A stretch of 64,000 nucleotides of DNA from Icerya purchasi (GCA_039619475.1 CM077116.1:23881191-23945190); one strand, 5' to 3'. Shown: positions 36,223 to 47,700, counted from the first letter of the stretch. Numbers and translations are program-made. Notes: generated by a model from the sequence alone, not told the origin.

Positions 36223-36347
36223 AGACCAATAACGCCAGGTTTTCTCGGGCGGGGTCTCGCCCATTCAAGTACTAATCTGGCCCTTCGTTGCTTAACTTCA
36301 GTAATCGGACGAGAGCTGGTGTATTGAACGTAGTATGATCGTTGGTC
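36223..36347 (-). rRNA. 5S rRNA-like segment (SINE head or pseudogene)
   Basis: The minus strand begins ACCAACGATCATACTACG and contains CTCTCGTCCGATTACTGAAG, TTAAGCAACG, ATTAGTACTTGAATGGGCGA and CCTGGCGTTATTGGTCT. By eye it follows insect 5S rRNA over the full 120-odd bases, with roughly 80% identity and a small insertion near the end. The internal control region is recognisable. The substitutions and its position next to a tRNA-like unit argue for a SINE head or pseudogene rather than a functional 5S gene. Confidence 0.85.
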
Positions 36348-37194
36348 AAATGTTACATGTGTTCAAAAAGAAAAAAGGAAAAAAATACTTTAATTCGTTC
36401 TAAACGGAATTCGACTTTCTTAATATTTTCAAAATTTATTAATTAACGACAGTTATTCTGTTTAACGCGTATATATAATTTCTTATAGCCGTTTATGGCG
36501 CTGTGTTTACTTTGGTATTAAAAAGAAACACTTTTTATTTTCTCCAAAGGTTGATGATTTTTTAAAATTCAGTCACATTCGGAGGAGTTTTTTTTTTTTT
36601 TTTTTATATTAACAATTTAATTCCTGAAAGCGTACAATATGGATAGTGTGTTTTAAAGAACAAAACAAAATTACTTTTATTACAATTTAAAAACTGTAGG
36701 ACAGTTTTACATACCAATCTATTGTCAGAACATATTCGTTACAAATCATATTGCGCTATATTGCGAAGAAATTTGTTACATTTATTTTACCGCCTTTTTA
36801 AGTAACTGGTATATTTGAAACTATTTAATTTTACCCTGCAATTTTGAAACGTTCTTTTTACATTTCTTTTTAATATTTTATACGATTTAGTAGATGATTT
36901 TGTAATATTGTCTAAATTTTATTGAATCGTATTCAAACTCTTTGCCCCGTGACATTTGCAAAAATAATTAGGATAGTTTAAGATAATTAGCCGCATTCCC
37001 CCGAGAATTGAGAATATTGCACATCTACGGTCTCCGCCTTCATCCTTTATCTCATTGTTTTTTATTCTCTTCCCCCTCCTTTCGCTTATATTTTTCACTC
37101 CTCAAAGACCTTAATGTAATTCGTAAGTGTATAAATTATTTTCCTTGTTAAAAAGATGTCCGTTTAAAATTTATTATAATTTAATGCATTTCAG

Positions 37195-37244
37195 CCCGAC
37201 AAAAGTATGGTGAACTTCTGATGAAATGGTATCCAGTTCGGTAA
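37195..37244 (+). CDS. NDUFC2: NDUFC2 exon 3 (C-terminus)
   Basis: After the acceptor GCATTTCAG, the first two bases complete a Pro codon with the last base of exon 2. The frame then reads RQKYGELLMKWYPVR and stops at TAA (37242-37244). The human protein ends KTYGEIFEKFHPIR, so spacing, chemistry and stop all agree. The exon is too short to be found as an ORF; it is recognised by the conserved tail and exact phase. About 95 nt later an AATAAA occurs. Confidence 0.95.
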
Positions 37245-37338
37245 AGTGGATTTATGATGTAAGAGCAAAAAGATTATTTTGAAACGTTAGTTCCGAGATG
37301 ATAATATTTTGTAAGTTAGTCGATGTAATTTTGTTGAA

Positions 37339-37344
37339 AATAAA
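37339..37344 (+). terminator. NDUFC2: Polyadenylation signal AATAAA for NDUFC2
   Basis: A canonical AATAAA lies 95 nt downstream of the stop codon, followed by a T-rich stretch. The hexamer is common in AT-rich DNA, so placement rather than rarity supports it. Confidence 0.6.
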
Positions 37345-38397
37345 GCGTTTCCACTGGTAATTTATTAGTTCCCCTCGACAATTTAATTTGTTTTTTAATT
37401 ATATTATAAATATAATTAACATTTTTACGGTTTAACTCTTTTTATTCTTCTAAATGTAATACTAATTTCACATTATTTTATGGAGTCAGTAAATGAAAGG
37501 AAAGTGTTTTCTTAACTTTTTCATTTCAAATTTCGAAATGCAGTTTATGCAGAATTCTCTGGTTTTTATTGAATTTATAAAGTTATTGCATTGACGGTAA
37601 TGTAATATATTATTAACAGCGGATGTATTTAGGTTCACTATTTTTTAAAATGTTGTTACATCAAGAATTTATTGAAATAAAATGTAAAAAAAGTATTCTC
37701 GAAATTAACTAAAAATATAAACTAATATCAAATAAAGCCATGCTTGAAATTTCATGCGCTTAGCATTCCGGCGATGAAGATGTCCACAATTTACATTTAT
37801 ATGATACTAAATTCAAAACAAAGATTTATAATTTTAAAGTTGTAATATCTATAGTAAGTGCGCATACTTCTGAAGTATTAAAAAATTTTCTGTGTTATTA
37901 TTGTTTTTCTCCAAAAATTCTTAAAACTTTCGTATGGATTTGAAGTACGGTTTCATTATGCCTCCAAATCGGATTATTTTATTAAATCGTAATAAAAAAA
38001 ATTGTTTCTGATACTGCCGTACGATGAGTTTGACTGTTTCTAAAAGCAAAAAGAAAATATGTACAAACAACCAATACGATTATATGCATCATATAGTTGA
38101 AAGCGCGGATAATAAAAGAAATTTCGAACAAAAACGGTCAAAATGAATAAGTCAAATAACGGAAGTGCATTAGAACCAAATTCAATTCAACTGTGCTACA
38201 TTTAAAACGACAGAAAGCTAGGTATGTGTCTATAACTTGTTAAATGTTGCTTACCATATATTAAATATGAAAAAAAAATTGAATAACAGGATTAAATATA
38301 GGCGGTAAAAGCTTGTTAATCTTCTAAAACCAAAGCCGTTATTGTAAAAATTGCGGAATGTAAAATAATGTTTTTTTTTTTTACAACCGGCATATTT
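37345..38397. other. Unassigned AT-rich spacer
   Basis: I see no gene or repeat family in this stretch. Confidence 0.4.
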
Positions 38398-40289
38398 TTA
38401 GGATTCCGTACACATATAATAATGTACGACGGAATCCTAATAAGAAGGTTCAGAAACGACAAAAATATCAAATAAAAATCAATAACTCGAGATCGGATTG
38501 ACTTATAAACTTCAAATTTGGAACGTAGATTATAATTAAAATTCTATTTAAAACGATCTACAACTTCAAAATGACCGATTTCCCCGGACGGCAAAAAACC
38601 GTCAAGAATATATAATATGGTATTTAAAACTACCTCAAAAATCACTTAAAAAATCATAACTCATCACCCAATAAACCTACAAAGGTGAAATTCAAAATAT
38701 AAAATAAAATATAGGAATCCTTTCATAAAATCAAAAAACTACGGTATAAAATTTATGTACAGTTCCCGAAAAGTTAAAAAAACCGCGCGAAAAATGACGT
38801 GTCCCACCCTAGCACCGCGAATATTACAGCTAAAAATTTTGAACGCGGTTAAAAATATGCGCATCCTCGTATATTTCCCTAGATTAGAACATCCGGATTT
38901 CCAGCTTTAAAATTAGACTCTCGGAGCGCCGAAAGATCGAAATTTTGGAAAAAAACATTTTTTTCTACAGGATAGTTGGAAAGATCGCTATTTTTCGAGA
39001 ACAAAACCTTATTTCATTTCCTTAACGAAACTTTTAAAGTTTACAAAAAGTTTAAAAAAGCGGGAGTTTTAATATGTAGCCTCCTCTTTGCGACGCGAGT
39101 ATTACAGCTAAAAATTTTGATAACAGTTAATAATATGCACATCGACGTATATTTCTTTGGTTTAGAACATCCAGGTTTCCAACTTTAAAATTAGCCCCTC
39201 GGGGCTTCAAAAGCTCGAACTTTTGGGAAAAATATTTTTTTTTCCGGACATATTTTATGGAATAAGCGCTATTTGTCGGGAGCGAGTACGTATTTCCTTT
39301 TTTTTACGAAACATTGGAAGTTTACTAAAAGTTCAAAAAAGCACGGAAAATAACGTGTAGCCCTCGCTTGTGGCTTAGGTATTATAGCTAAACGTTTTGA
39401 TCAAGGTTAAAAAAATGCGCATCTCTGTGTATTTCTTTACTTTGGAACGTCTGGGTTTCTAACTTTAAAATTGGACTTTTGCGTTACCGAAACCTCGAAA
39501 GTTTCAAAAAAATGTTCTGTTTTCCTGTCATGTGATATATCAATGAAAATATTGCTATTTGTTTGGTACAAACCGTATTTCATTTTCTTAACGAAAAGTT
39601 CAAAAAAGCGCGAGAACTGATATGTAGCATTCCCTTTATGACCCAAGTATTATAGCTAAAAATTTTGAACAAGGTTAAAAAAATGCACATCCCCGTATAC
39701 TTCTCTGGTTCAGAACATCCGAGTTTCCAATTTTAAAATTCGGCGCTCGTGGCGCCGAAAGCTTGAAGATTTGAAAAAAATATTTCGTTCTTTCCGGACA
39801 TATGATTGGAAAGAACGAACCCATAAGTGATTTCCTTAACGAAACTTTTGAAGTTGACGATAAGTTCAAAAAAGCGCGAAAGGTGACGTATGTCCCTTTC
39901 TTGACGACACGAGTATAATAGTTAAAAATTTTGAACAAGGTTAAAATATATACATTCCCGTATATTTTTCTAGTTTGGAGCACCCTGGTTTCCAACGTCA
40001 AAATTAGACCCCGAGGGGCGCGAAATACTCGAAATTTTTGAAAATTTTTTTTTTCGGTCATGCGAATTGAGAGGTCGCTATTTGTCGAGTACGAAACCGT
40101 ATTTCATTTTCTTAACGAAATGGCGATAATTTCAAAAAAATGGCAAAATTTACGCTCCTCTTCCTCTTTGCGGCGGAAAAATCAAATTTTTTTGTTTTGA
40201 ATTTAGTATTATGTAAATGTAAATTATGGTTATCTTTAAAAGTCATACGAAATCCTCAGCGCATGAAACATCATGCTTGACTGAACTTG
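38398..40289 (-). mobile_element. HP element, longest copy: terminal hairpin plus about five tandem monomers
   Basis: It begins TTAGGATTCCGTACA, loop, TGTACGACGGAATCCT (terminal hairpin), then the conserved subterminal block to about 38760. About five HP monomers follow; the landmark AACGAAAC recurs near 39024, 39305, 39590, 39839 and 40114, giving spacings of 281, 285, 249 and 275 bp. The copy ends at the family boundary GAAATCCTCAGCGCATGAAA then CATGCTTGACTGAACTTG. A 128-codon minus-strand frame (39675-40061) is merely open monomer sequence. Confidence 0.85.
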
Positions 40290-40369
40290 TTTTTTTTTTT
40301 TTTATATTAGTAAAGCAGAAACTTTTCTGGTCTCTGTTTTCAAATATATCCATACTGCATTAGTTGGCA

Positions 40370-40600
40370 AGTTATGAGTTTTTAAGGGGTCGTTTTAAAT
40401 TCTATAATGACAGTTTTTAGTGCCCAAGGTTCTCGGTTGTCCTAAATTCTTATATATTTGTCTTAAATAGCATTTTAATTGTGATTTGTGCGTGAAATTT
40501 AAAGTTTATTAATCAAGCCATTCTTGAATTCTTGAATTTTATTTGATATTTTTGTCGTTTACACACCATTTTACTGGGATTTCATACATCACAGAAATCT
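40370..40600 (+). mobile_element. HP element terminal fragment, inverted
   Basis: It repeats the subterminal block in the opposite direction (CAGTTTTTAGTGCCCAAGGT, then GATATTTTTGTCGTTTACAC) and ends in a decayed hairpin, GGGATTTCATACATCACAGAAATC. With 38398-40289 it makes a second inverted arrangement, but this arm has no monomers. Confidence 0.65.
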
Positions 40601-41911
40601 TTAATGTAAAAAATAACGGTATAAAACTAATTTGTAGCGTACACTGCTTTTTAATGTCACGTGAAAACGTATTGTATTGCCAGAGTCTACTAATGGTTTT
40701 ATTCACATTATATCATTATATGTTCATATTTGTTCGCAGACAGAAATGTCAGCATCAACTGCGATTAATTATTTCAATTATTATCTTACACATTAGCGGT
40801 TGATTATTCTTCAAATCTAAAAGCATGAAAAAAAAAGTGCCGGGATTATTTTAAATTCTTACACTCGTGTAAACGGGATAATTTGTTAATTGTTTTAGAA
40901 AAAAAAAATATATATATATATATATCCTGAAAATGTAAAGACCTTGATCGTTATTGAAAAAATGAATATACTTCATTTATCTTTTGATGCGAGATGTTTT
41001 CGAGAAAAAAATTAATTCAGAACGATTAGTAATTAACTATTTTAATAAATATAGTTTAAAATCAGTAAAATAATTAACGAGTGTAACAGAAAAAATCATT
41101 CTAAATATTTATGAAAATACAAATAGTCTCAAAAACTCGGAGTTTCCATTTTTACTTTTTTTTAACATCACATTTGTTGTATCATCGAGTAAATCAAACG
41201 AAAATATTATGTTTAAAGGCTTCATTTCTTGTTCGTGTTCTGTAAAACTGTCTTGCTGCATTCGAACGCCAGTTTTCATGAAGTTGCTTTTCTGCGGTTC
41301 ATTTTCCGACCAGGAGTGTATCTGTTAGCAACCCTCATGCCCCGTTTACAAGATAGTCTTCGCAGAAATCAATAAAAATGATAACACGTTTATGTGAAAC
41401 CACTGGTTGTTAGCATTTGATTGCGATGACATTGATGATATCAAAAGCAGCGCCTGATGTTTGGCTAAACAAAAGAAACCAGCATTATGTGAAAGCAAAA
41501 CGCGAAGTCACTCACTAAAGTGCATCAAGGAATCGCTTCTCATCATTAATGCAAACGAGAGATGAAGTAACAAAGTCATCTTTGTTCAATTCCTGGTCGA
41601 ACCAGAAACAGCAGGTACGTCGCAGCAAGAGGACTAAACGGAAATATATATCGTCAATGGTGAGCCACGGATGCTTCTTCTAGTATTAAATATTCCTATA
41701 CGCTTAAATCGTTTAAAATTTATAAATGAACTAAAAATTTACCTAAAGATAACATTAATGCAGAAGTTATAAATAACAAATATATCTTACATCATCAAAT
41801 GTAAATGACTATAATATAATTCTAGCATTATTTGTATTTCAAAGTCGAACTTTTATGCAAACACTAAGTTGAAAAAACTCGTAAAATTGGTACTAAGGGC
41901 TTTCTGTATAA
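40601..41911. other. Unassigned region
   Basis: No gene recognised. An AT repeat lies at about 40907-40926. 41220-41650 is slightly GC-richer and may be old transposon sequence. Confidence 0.35.
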
Positions 41912-42373
41912 TCTATATGTATAAAAATGAATCCCTATTTCCCTTGGTCACGCCATAACTTCCGAATGACTGCATCAAATTGGATAATTTTTTTATTATT
42001 ATGTTCGTTATTATCAGGATAAGGTTTATATAAAAGAAAATTTTTAAAAAATCGTAGGAAAAGTTTTTAAAGCCTCACAATATGAAAAGTAAGTGAGGGA
42101 GTGTATGTATATGTGTGAGATAGAAGGATATATTCTCCGACGCATCGGTGTGATCGTAAAAAATAACGAAGATGTGTCTGACTGTCGATGAACAATTAAC
42201 ATGACGAGCAAAAAAACTGTCGTCCAAAAGACGTCCTTTTTTCTTCATTGTACGCATGCAGGCACGATACACATTGTCCCTTGCCGTCATCATCGTTTGC
42301 ATAAAGCGGTTAATGATCGTCACCGATACAAAAGAACTAATATTATACCCCAATCTTGAAGGGTCATAAATAA

Positions 42374-42376
42374 TCC

Positions 42377-42409
<33 letters not shown>

Positions 42410-42941
42410 ACAAAAGTTGGGTTAGTTACACCACTTATAACTCAAGAACGGCTGGACCGATTTTTATGATCTTTGATTTGTTGGATTTGTCTCCGCTCCG
42501 AATAGCAGAATACGAAATTTAAAACGATATTTATGGAGGAAAATTATTTTTTTTTTGCTGTTTTTGGCCCAAAAGGGAGGTTTAAATGATTGTTTAACCA
42601 TAATTTTTGGATTTTATGAAAGGATTTCTGTGTTTCTGTGTTTTGTTTTATATTTTAAATTTCGCTTTTAAAGGGTTATCTGGTGATGAGTTATGAATTT
42701 TTTAAGAATGATTTTTGAGGTCATTCTAAATTCCATATTATATATTCCAGACGGTTTCTTGCCGCCCAGGGTAATCGCTCAGCTTAAAGTTATAAATTGT
42801 CATGGATAGAAGTTTAATTGTAATTTATGATCCAATTCTGATAAGTCAACCCGTTTCCGAGCTGTTGTATAATTGAATATTTTTGTCGTTTCTGAACCAT
42901 CTTATTGGGATTTCGTACATTATATGTGTACAAAATCCTAA
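42374..42941 (+). mobile_element. Complete small HP/Helitron-like unit nested in Helitron 2
   Basis: The left end is TCCATATATATATATATATA after an A, then AAACAAAAGTTGGGTTAGTT, the CGGCTGGACCGATTTTTATG block and a transition at about 42560. It then has the HP subterminal block and a terminal hairpin, TTTCGTACATTATATGTGTACAAAAT, shown here as TTTCGTACA / TGTACAAAA arms, closing in CCTAA. It links the Helitron-type 5' end to the HP hairpin end in one 568-bp unit and suggests that HP is a Helitron or Helentron relative. Confidence 0.7.
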
Positions 42942-42950
42942 AATTGGGTA

Positions 42951-43149
42951 TAAATTTACTTTAAGAAATTAAATTACTTTAGAAAGACGATTTTTTTGTG
43001 TATAGCTCATCATCAGCTAACTGCACAGAGTACACACTTTATTAAAAAGTATATAAATTGAGTGCGTACTCTGGTGCTGTTAGCTGATGATATAGCCCGA
43101 AAAATCATCTTTCCAAAGTAATTTACTTTAATTTTTCAAAGTAAATTTA
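42951..43149. mobile_element. Snapback MITE
   Basis: A 199-bp palindrome. Arms start TAAATTTACTTTAAGAAATT and, in reverse complement, TAAATTTACTTTGAAAAATT, and continue through AGCTCATCATCAGCTAAC / GTTAGCTGATGATATAG. TA flanks both ends (42949-42950, 43150-43151). Confidence 0.8.
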
Positions 43150-43529
43150 TACTGGTTTTTGTTATTAACGGGAATCTTGCTGCCATGTGTAATTAAAATA
43201 CTTTTCATTTTGATTTTTGTACATTTATTGAACTTAATTAATTTCGAGTATTAATTTTATCTTAATGAAAAACTGAATTTAATTGAGCTAATAAGTTAAC
43301 ACAACATTTATTGATTCTGAGGCGGTACAAAGCTCGCCGGGTCAGCTAGTTTGCATATAAAAAGAATTAACGAATACTTAAAAGAAAAAACCAAGTTGAT
43401 CTGTATTGAATAATTCAGCAAAAAAAGAAAAACAAAAAAAAAAACATCCTACAAATAACTTTTTTGGCCAATATAAATTGTAACCAAATAAATGAAATTG
43501 AAGAAATTTGTTACTGTTTAGTAAGATGG

Positions 43530-43755
43530 GGAAAAATCTAACATGAGAAACAATTATTCGGTGTTTTAAATGTCAGTCGTATGGTCATGTATCACACAAA
43601 ACTGCTATTGATAACCTAAGGTCTAAATTGCTGTGGGCAACATAATTCAAAAGAGCGCACAAATCTAAATATTCTAAAATGAGGAAACTATAATAGAAAC
43701 CATGTCGCCAATTCTAAAGATTGTACGCTGTTCAACAAAATAGTGTAATCAATTA
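43530..43755 (+). pseudogene. LINE ORF1 (gag-like) zinc-knuckle fragment
   Basis: Three consecutive knuckle remnants: RCFKCQSYGHVSHKT (the fourth ligand altered), then in another frame NCCGQHNSKERTNL, then NYNRNHVANSKDCTLFNKIV. This is the CCHC triplet layout of Jockey/I-type ORF1 nucleic-acid-binding proteins. Frameshifts and lost Cys residues make it inactive. It follows Helitron 2 by about 180 bp. Confidence 0.7.
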
Positions 43756-44217
43756 ACAAGAAACTACGTATTACCCAGGAACGTAATAATGTTAATAGTA
43801 ATTCAAGATCAGATATGCATAACTTAAAACAGAACAAGTGTATAATGAAGTTAATAATAATAAAAAAACAAAACAAACGATAATAATGAGACTAATAATA
43901 AAAACACCGATGTCTTTAATGTAATTATGTAAAGACCTAAATATTACAAAGACAACGTAGTGTGTACAAAAATTAAAATATTAGTAATAAATAGAGATTT
44001 CTTCCTTCTAAACTGCCGTGTTGTCAGCGAGAGTATCTCAGTACTGCAAATATTGTCCAGCTCTAATCATTACATATCCATCTGTATATTTTAGGATTCC
44101 ATGCAGTAATAATCGTATAAACTTAAATATCAATACAACATTGTAATCAGGATTTTAATTTCGCTCGGGATGCGTACTTTACCAACGTTATAGGGACAGT
44201 ATTTTTTGGATATTTAA

Positions 44218-44570
44218 AAATTTTTACTGATGGCTCACAAAGGCTAGTCGAAATTTCGGTTTTTTTAGCGCTGATTTTGTTTCTGACAACGCGACCTCAG
44301 CTGAGCTGGCGATTGCCAAGGCTTGCGATTATTTATGTTCTCAGTGTAGTTCTCTTTGGGCCCTATAAAGTAGTTCATTGAAGTACAGCCATTACCTCAC
44401 TGTGCGGAAATGAGGGATAAATGTTTGGTAATTATCTTTCAAGACGGTGTATTGGGATTTTGATGGGTATCAAGTCATGCAGGGTTAAAACTTAACGAGG
44501 CGGCTAATGTTACTGCTGGAGGGGCATCCTTAGTGGGTATTGAATTGTCAAAGAGATTATAAAAGAAAGA
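44218..44570 (+). pseudogene. LINE RNase H fragment
   Basis: FTDGSQ gives the first catalytic Asp block. After shifts, ATSAELAIAKACDYL gives the Glu block. WVSSHAGLKLNEAANVTAGG gives the last motif, usually WVPSHAGI-GNE-AD. It probably belongs to the same dead LINE as the zinc-knuckle fragment about 500 bp upstream, with the endonuclease and RT deleted between them. Confidence 0.75.
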
Positions 44571-44665
44571 ACAAAAATTTTGTAAAAAACCAATAGTAAT
44601 CGGTAAGATCATTTAATTTTCCTTTTCTTTTTATTTCTATTGTTTCATTTTATTCCGTACGTTTC

Positions 44666-44667
<2 letters not shown>

Positions 44668-44706
<39 letters not shown>
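44668..44706. repeat. (ATT)n microsatellite
   Basis: About 13 ATT units. Confidence 0.92.
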
Positions 44707-47700
44707 TTGGGTCGACGACAGGAATATAGAGGTTCATGAACTGGAAAAAGAAATGGGAGTGTAATTAGATCCTTAGTGCGATCAAAGATCTCGATACGCG
44801 AGCCAGTATAATAGACGAAAAGAAGAGGAAGAAGGACGGATTAAAAGGAGTGGAGAGATCCATTAATAAAGGTAACGAGTAGAAAGAGAAACGTTCAGCA
44901 ACGACGGAAGGCATTTGAAAAATATCTGATCAGCATGACATAGAAAGAGAAGTACAAAATGGAGAATATATAAGTGAGAAGTGGAAAATCAATGAGCAAA
45001 GCAAACTGTGTCTAAAGTATAAATGACGCATTACGTTCGGACAATGATCTTCCCCTAATCCTCTCCGTTCTATTATTAAAAGTGTCTAACCCTGTCGTAC
45101 AGATTAAAAGCACCCATAAAATAAATAAAACTGTTGAACAAAATTATCTTCTCCATTCTCGTTCAGTTTATTTATTTCAAAAGATTAATGTTTCAATACA
45201 GAATAATCGGCATGGTTATTTCTATTACCTCTAATATTTGTAATTTACTTGCAGCTAATTCCTACTTAATAATCCTAGCTATACTACCACCACTTTTCCT
45301 AGACAAATTGACACTTAATCGAAAATTCGGAAAAAAATATTGTCCATGTTCTTCATCCCATGGCATTAGTCAGAAAATTTCATAATAAAATCAGTGGTAT
45401 TTCTCTTATCTAAATTTTATATCAATGTCAGCTGCTAATACATTTTTGCTCTCCGATAACTTCTATAAAGAACTCAGTATTCAACCATTTATTTCTTAAT
45501 TTATTTTTTCCAATTTGGTGTAGTCCACGATATTATTGCAGTCGATCTTTTACTGTTGAAGAACTTGATAGCAACTGTTCATCTGATATTCCGATGTGTC
45601 TAATATTCGCCAACTGCACAAAAGTGCAACTGATAATTCTTACATTCTTCAAACTTATGATCTCTATTCTCTCATCTTTTATTTATTTTTATGATTTCTA
45701 TCGAATTAAAGTTAAACCGATAACTGTAAAACCAAACTCTGTCAGAACTGTCTAACTGCCTCTGTTTCGGTCATTTTAGCATTTCATACCGCAACAGAAG
45801 TACATGTTTCCATGCGCTGATAGTCACTCCTCCACAAAATGTTCCATTTATTAACAAAACAACTCTGCTACTTACGTTTACGTTTTCTATGGTGGTAACC
45901 ATTTGCATTGAATCCTTGTCAAGTTTTTAAAAATCAAGTGAATATTCACAAAATCATGAATTTTCAAAATGTTTCTTACTCGGCAGATAAAAATATTAGC
46001 AAAGGCATGTACATTCCCTTGCCTTTAAATTTGCTGAAATTTCAAACACCGCTAATTTTTCTGCCTTACCTAAATCATCTGCCACTACAAAGAAGAGATA
46101 ACACCTTCTAGAAGTTTATCTTTCTTTTACGTCAGTAGTCCGTCTCAAAAGCACTATTCTAATTTAAAATATCTAAATCCGCTCAATTCGTTCTATTCCA
46201 ATCTTGCCCTCAGTAAACGCTACGGCTCTATCATTGCCACAAACATGAGTTTAAGATAAAATTAATGTTGCACTAAGAAGTATACAAAAGAGGCCAAATG
46301 TATTGCTTTAATATAAATTATACCACCGAGTACTATAAATACTACAAATTCATATAAAATACCCAAATGTAGTCAAATACCACTGTTATAAGCAAAAAAC
46401 GCCAAATTGTAGAAAACATTTTACACAAAAATACACCTGTTTTTAGGTGTAAAACTAATTTTAACTTAGAATAGCATATTTTTATGGAAAATTTCCTAAT
46501 TTTTATTGCAAGCTCCCTCATTTTAATCACATTTTAGAGAAAAGCATCATATTTTCATTATAAATATAACATTTTAATTAAAAATAACATTAATTCCATA
46601 ACAACCTGATTAAGTTTATACAAACTATTTTAGAGTCATGTATTCAAAAATTTATTAAACTAAAGAAATAAACACAATTTCTATCATTGTCAAAGGTTTT
46701 TCACAAATGTAGCATAATGGTAAATATCATATTTCTCTAGATCCCCTGACGTTTACTATAAAGACGTATTTTTTCGATAAATCATTTCTACTTTTTGGAC
46801 ATTCTTCACCAACTATTTACCAAATTGTTTGCTTGTATTAGGGCCACGATACATTTTAAGTTTCAATGGGAAGGATAAAAACGCATGTAATTATATTATT
46901 ATGGAGCGAGTAAAAGATATTTACAACAATTACAAATTTAGGACAAACGCTAGTCCTGTATATAAAGAAATAAAGTGCGTTTTTAATTTATTACATATAG
47001 TACGTTTTTTAATACAACGTTGTTTTTGTACATGTAGCAAAATATTATATATATTTTTAAGGAAATATTGCATTCTATTACCAGATTTATTGTTTCTTCG
47101 CTTTTCCTTTTTCCTTTATGTGTACATGTACATATGTAAGCGATTATTATTTACAGTTTAATAAGCTAATTAATGTATTACTGATACGACGTTTGGCAAT
47201 AAGGACGTATAAAATACGCACGTCTAAATATTATTTTTATAAACGAGGGCCTTCTGAAATATATATTTTTTTCTAATGTTAATAATAATTTTATTAAAAT
47301 TTATTACAAAAGTTACTGAAACATTTAAAAATAATATGAACATTAGTGACGAATATTACCTGAAGTAAATTGTCCAAATTTTAAATAAAAAACTATGTCA
47401 CTACTGGTCACTAAGAAAATATAATATCTCGATAAAATAAAAATATACATTTAATAGAAGCACTATAAGAGAAAAAAAAGTCTTGTATTTTAAATATCCG
47501 ATGGCGAATTATTTTATATTCCACATAAAACAATCACGGATAATGGTATGCAATACGTATGAATAAAGAATTATCTGAAAAATATAAAATACGATCTGAT
47601 AATCTCGTATTCAATTATATATTAACTTGCGTGCTAACGAAAACATAACGGAACAAAAACAGGGAATCGTAAGAAAACCAATATAATTTGTTTACGACTT

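Larger units (their letters stand above)
35815..36347 (-). mobile_element. Composite 5S rRNA/tRNA-headed SINE
   Basis: On the minus strand the order is a full-length 5S rRNA-like segment (36347-36223), 11 bases, a tRNA-like segment (36211-36138), and a body of about 320 bp shared with the copy at 14150-14460. The two different Pol III promoters in tandem make it unusual. A LINE-like tail TGTTCAAAAAGAAAAAAG lies on the + strand next to the 5S side (36360-36395) and is hard to reconcile with the minus-strand order, so the outer limits are uncertain. It sits in NDUFC2 intron 2. Confidence 0.75.
27137..37194 (+). other. NDUFC2: NDUFC2 intron 2, expanded by transposons
   Basis: A 10.06-kb phase-1 intron, GTAAGT to GCATTTCAG. 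It contains a Jockey remnant in two parts (29667-30440 and 32266-32667), a Helitron (30707-31896), convergent Helitron-like ends (33858-34800) and a 5S/tRNA composite SINE (35815-36347). All coding remnants and the SINE lie antisense to the host gene. Confidence 0.85.
41912..43349 (+). mobile_element. Helitron 2, carrying two nested elements
   Basis: It begins TCTATATGTATAAAAATGAA after an A. It ends with a hairpin GGCG, 10-base loop, CGCC, then GGGTCAG and CTAG (43346-43349), followed by T. The last 11 bases, GGGTCAGCTAG, are identical to those of Helitron 1, so the two belong to one family. The 1,438 bp include a nested HP/Helitron-like unit (42374-42941) and a snapback MITE (42951-43149). 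Without these, only about 670 bp of its own sequence remain. Confidence 0.83.

Noticed and set aside
36223..36347. A functional 5S rRNA gene
   Set aside because: Many substitutions and an insertion; single copy, not a tandem 5S array; attached to a SINE.
39675..40061. A 128-codon minus frame
   Set aside because: It lies wholly within HP tandem monomers, and equivalent frames in other monomers are broken.
38398..40289. Centromeric-type satellite array
   Set aside because: Only about five monomers, always bounded by the same element ends and dispersed across the window, so it belongs to a mobile element.
44668..44706. CRISPR-like regular repeat
   Set aside because: It is a simple ATT microsatellite; no spacers, and the DNA is eukaryotic.
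45134..45385. An 83-codon hydrophobic + strand frame
   Set aside because: Could suggest a membrane peptide, but composition is explained by AT richness and nothing around it supports a gene.
46829..47161. A 110-codon + strand frame
   Set aside because: AT-rich, with hydrophobic low-complexity C-terminus and no family signature; likely chance.
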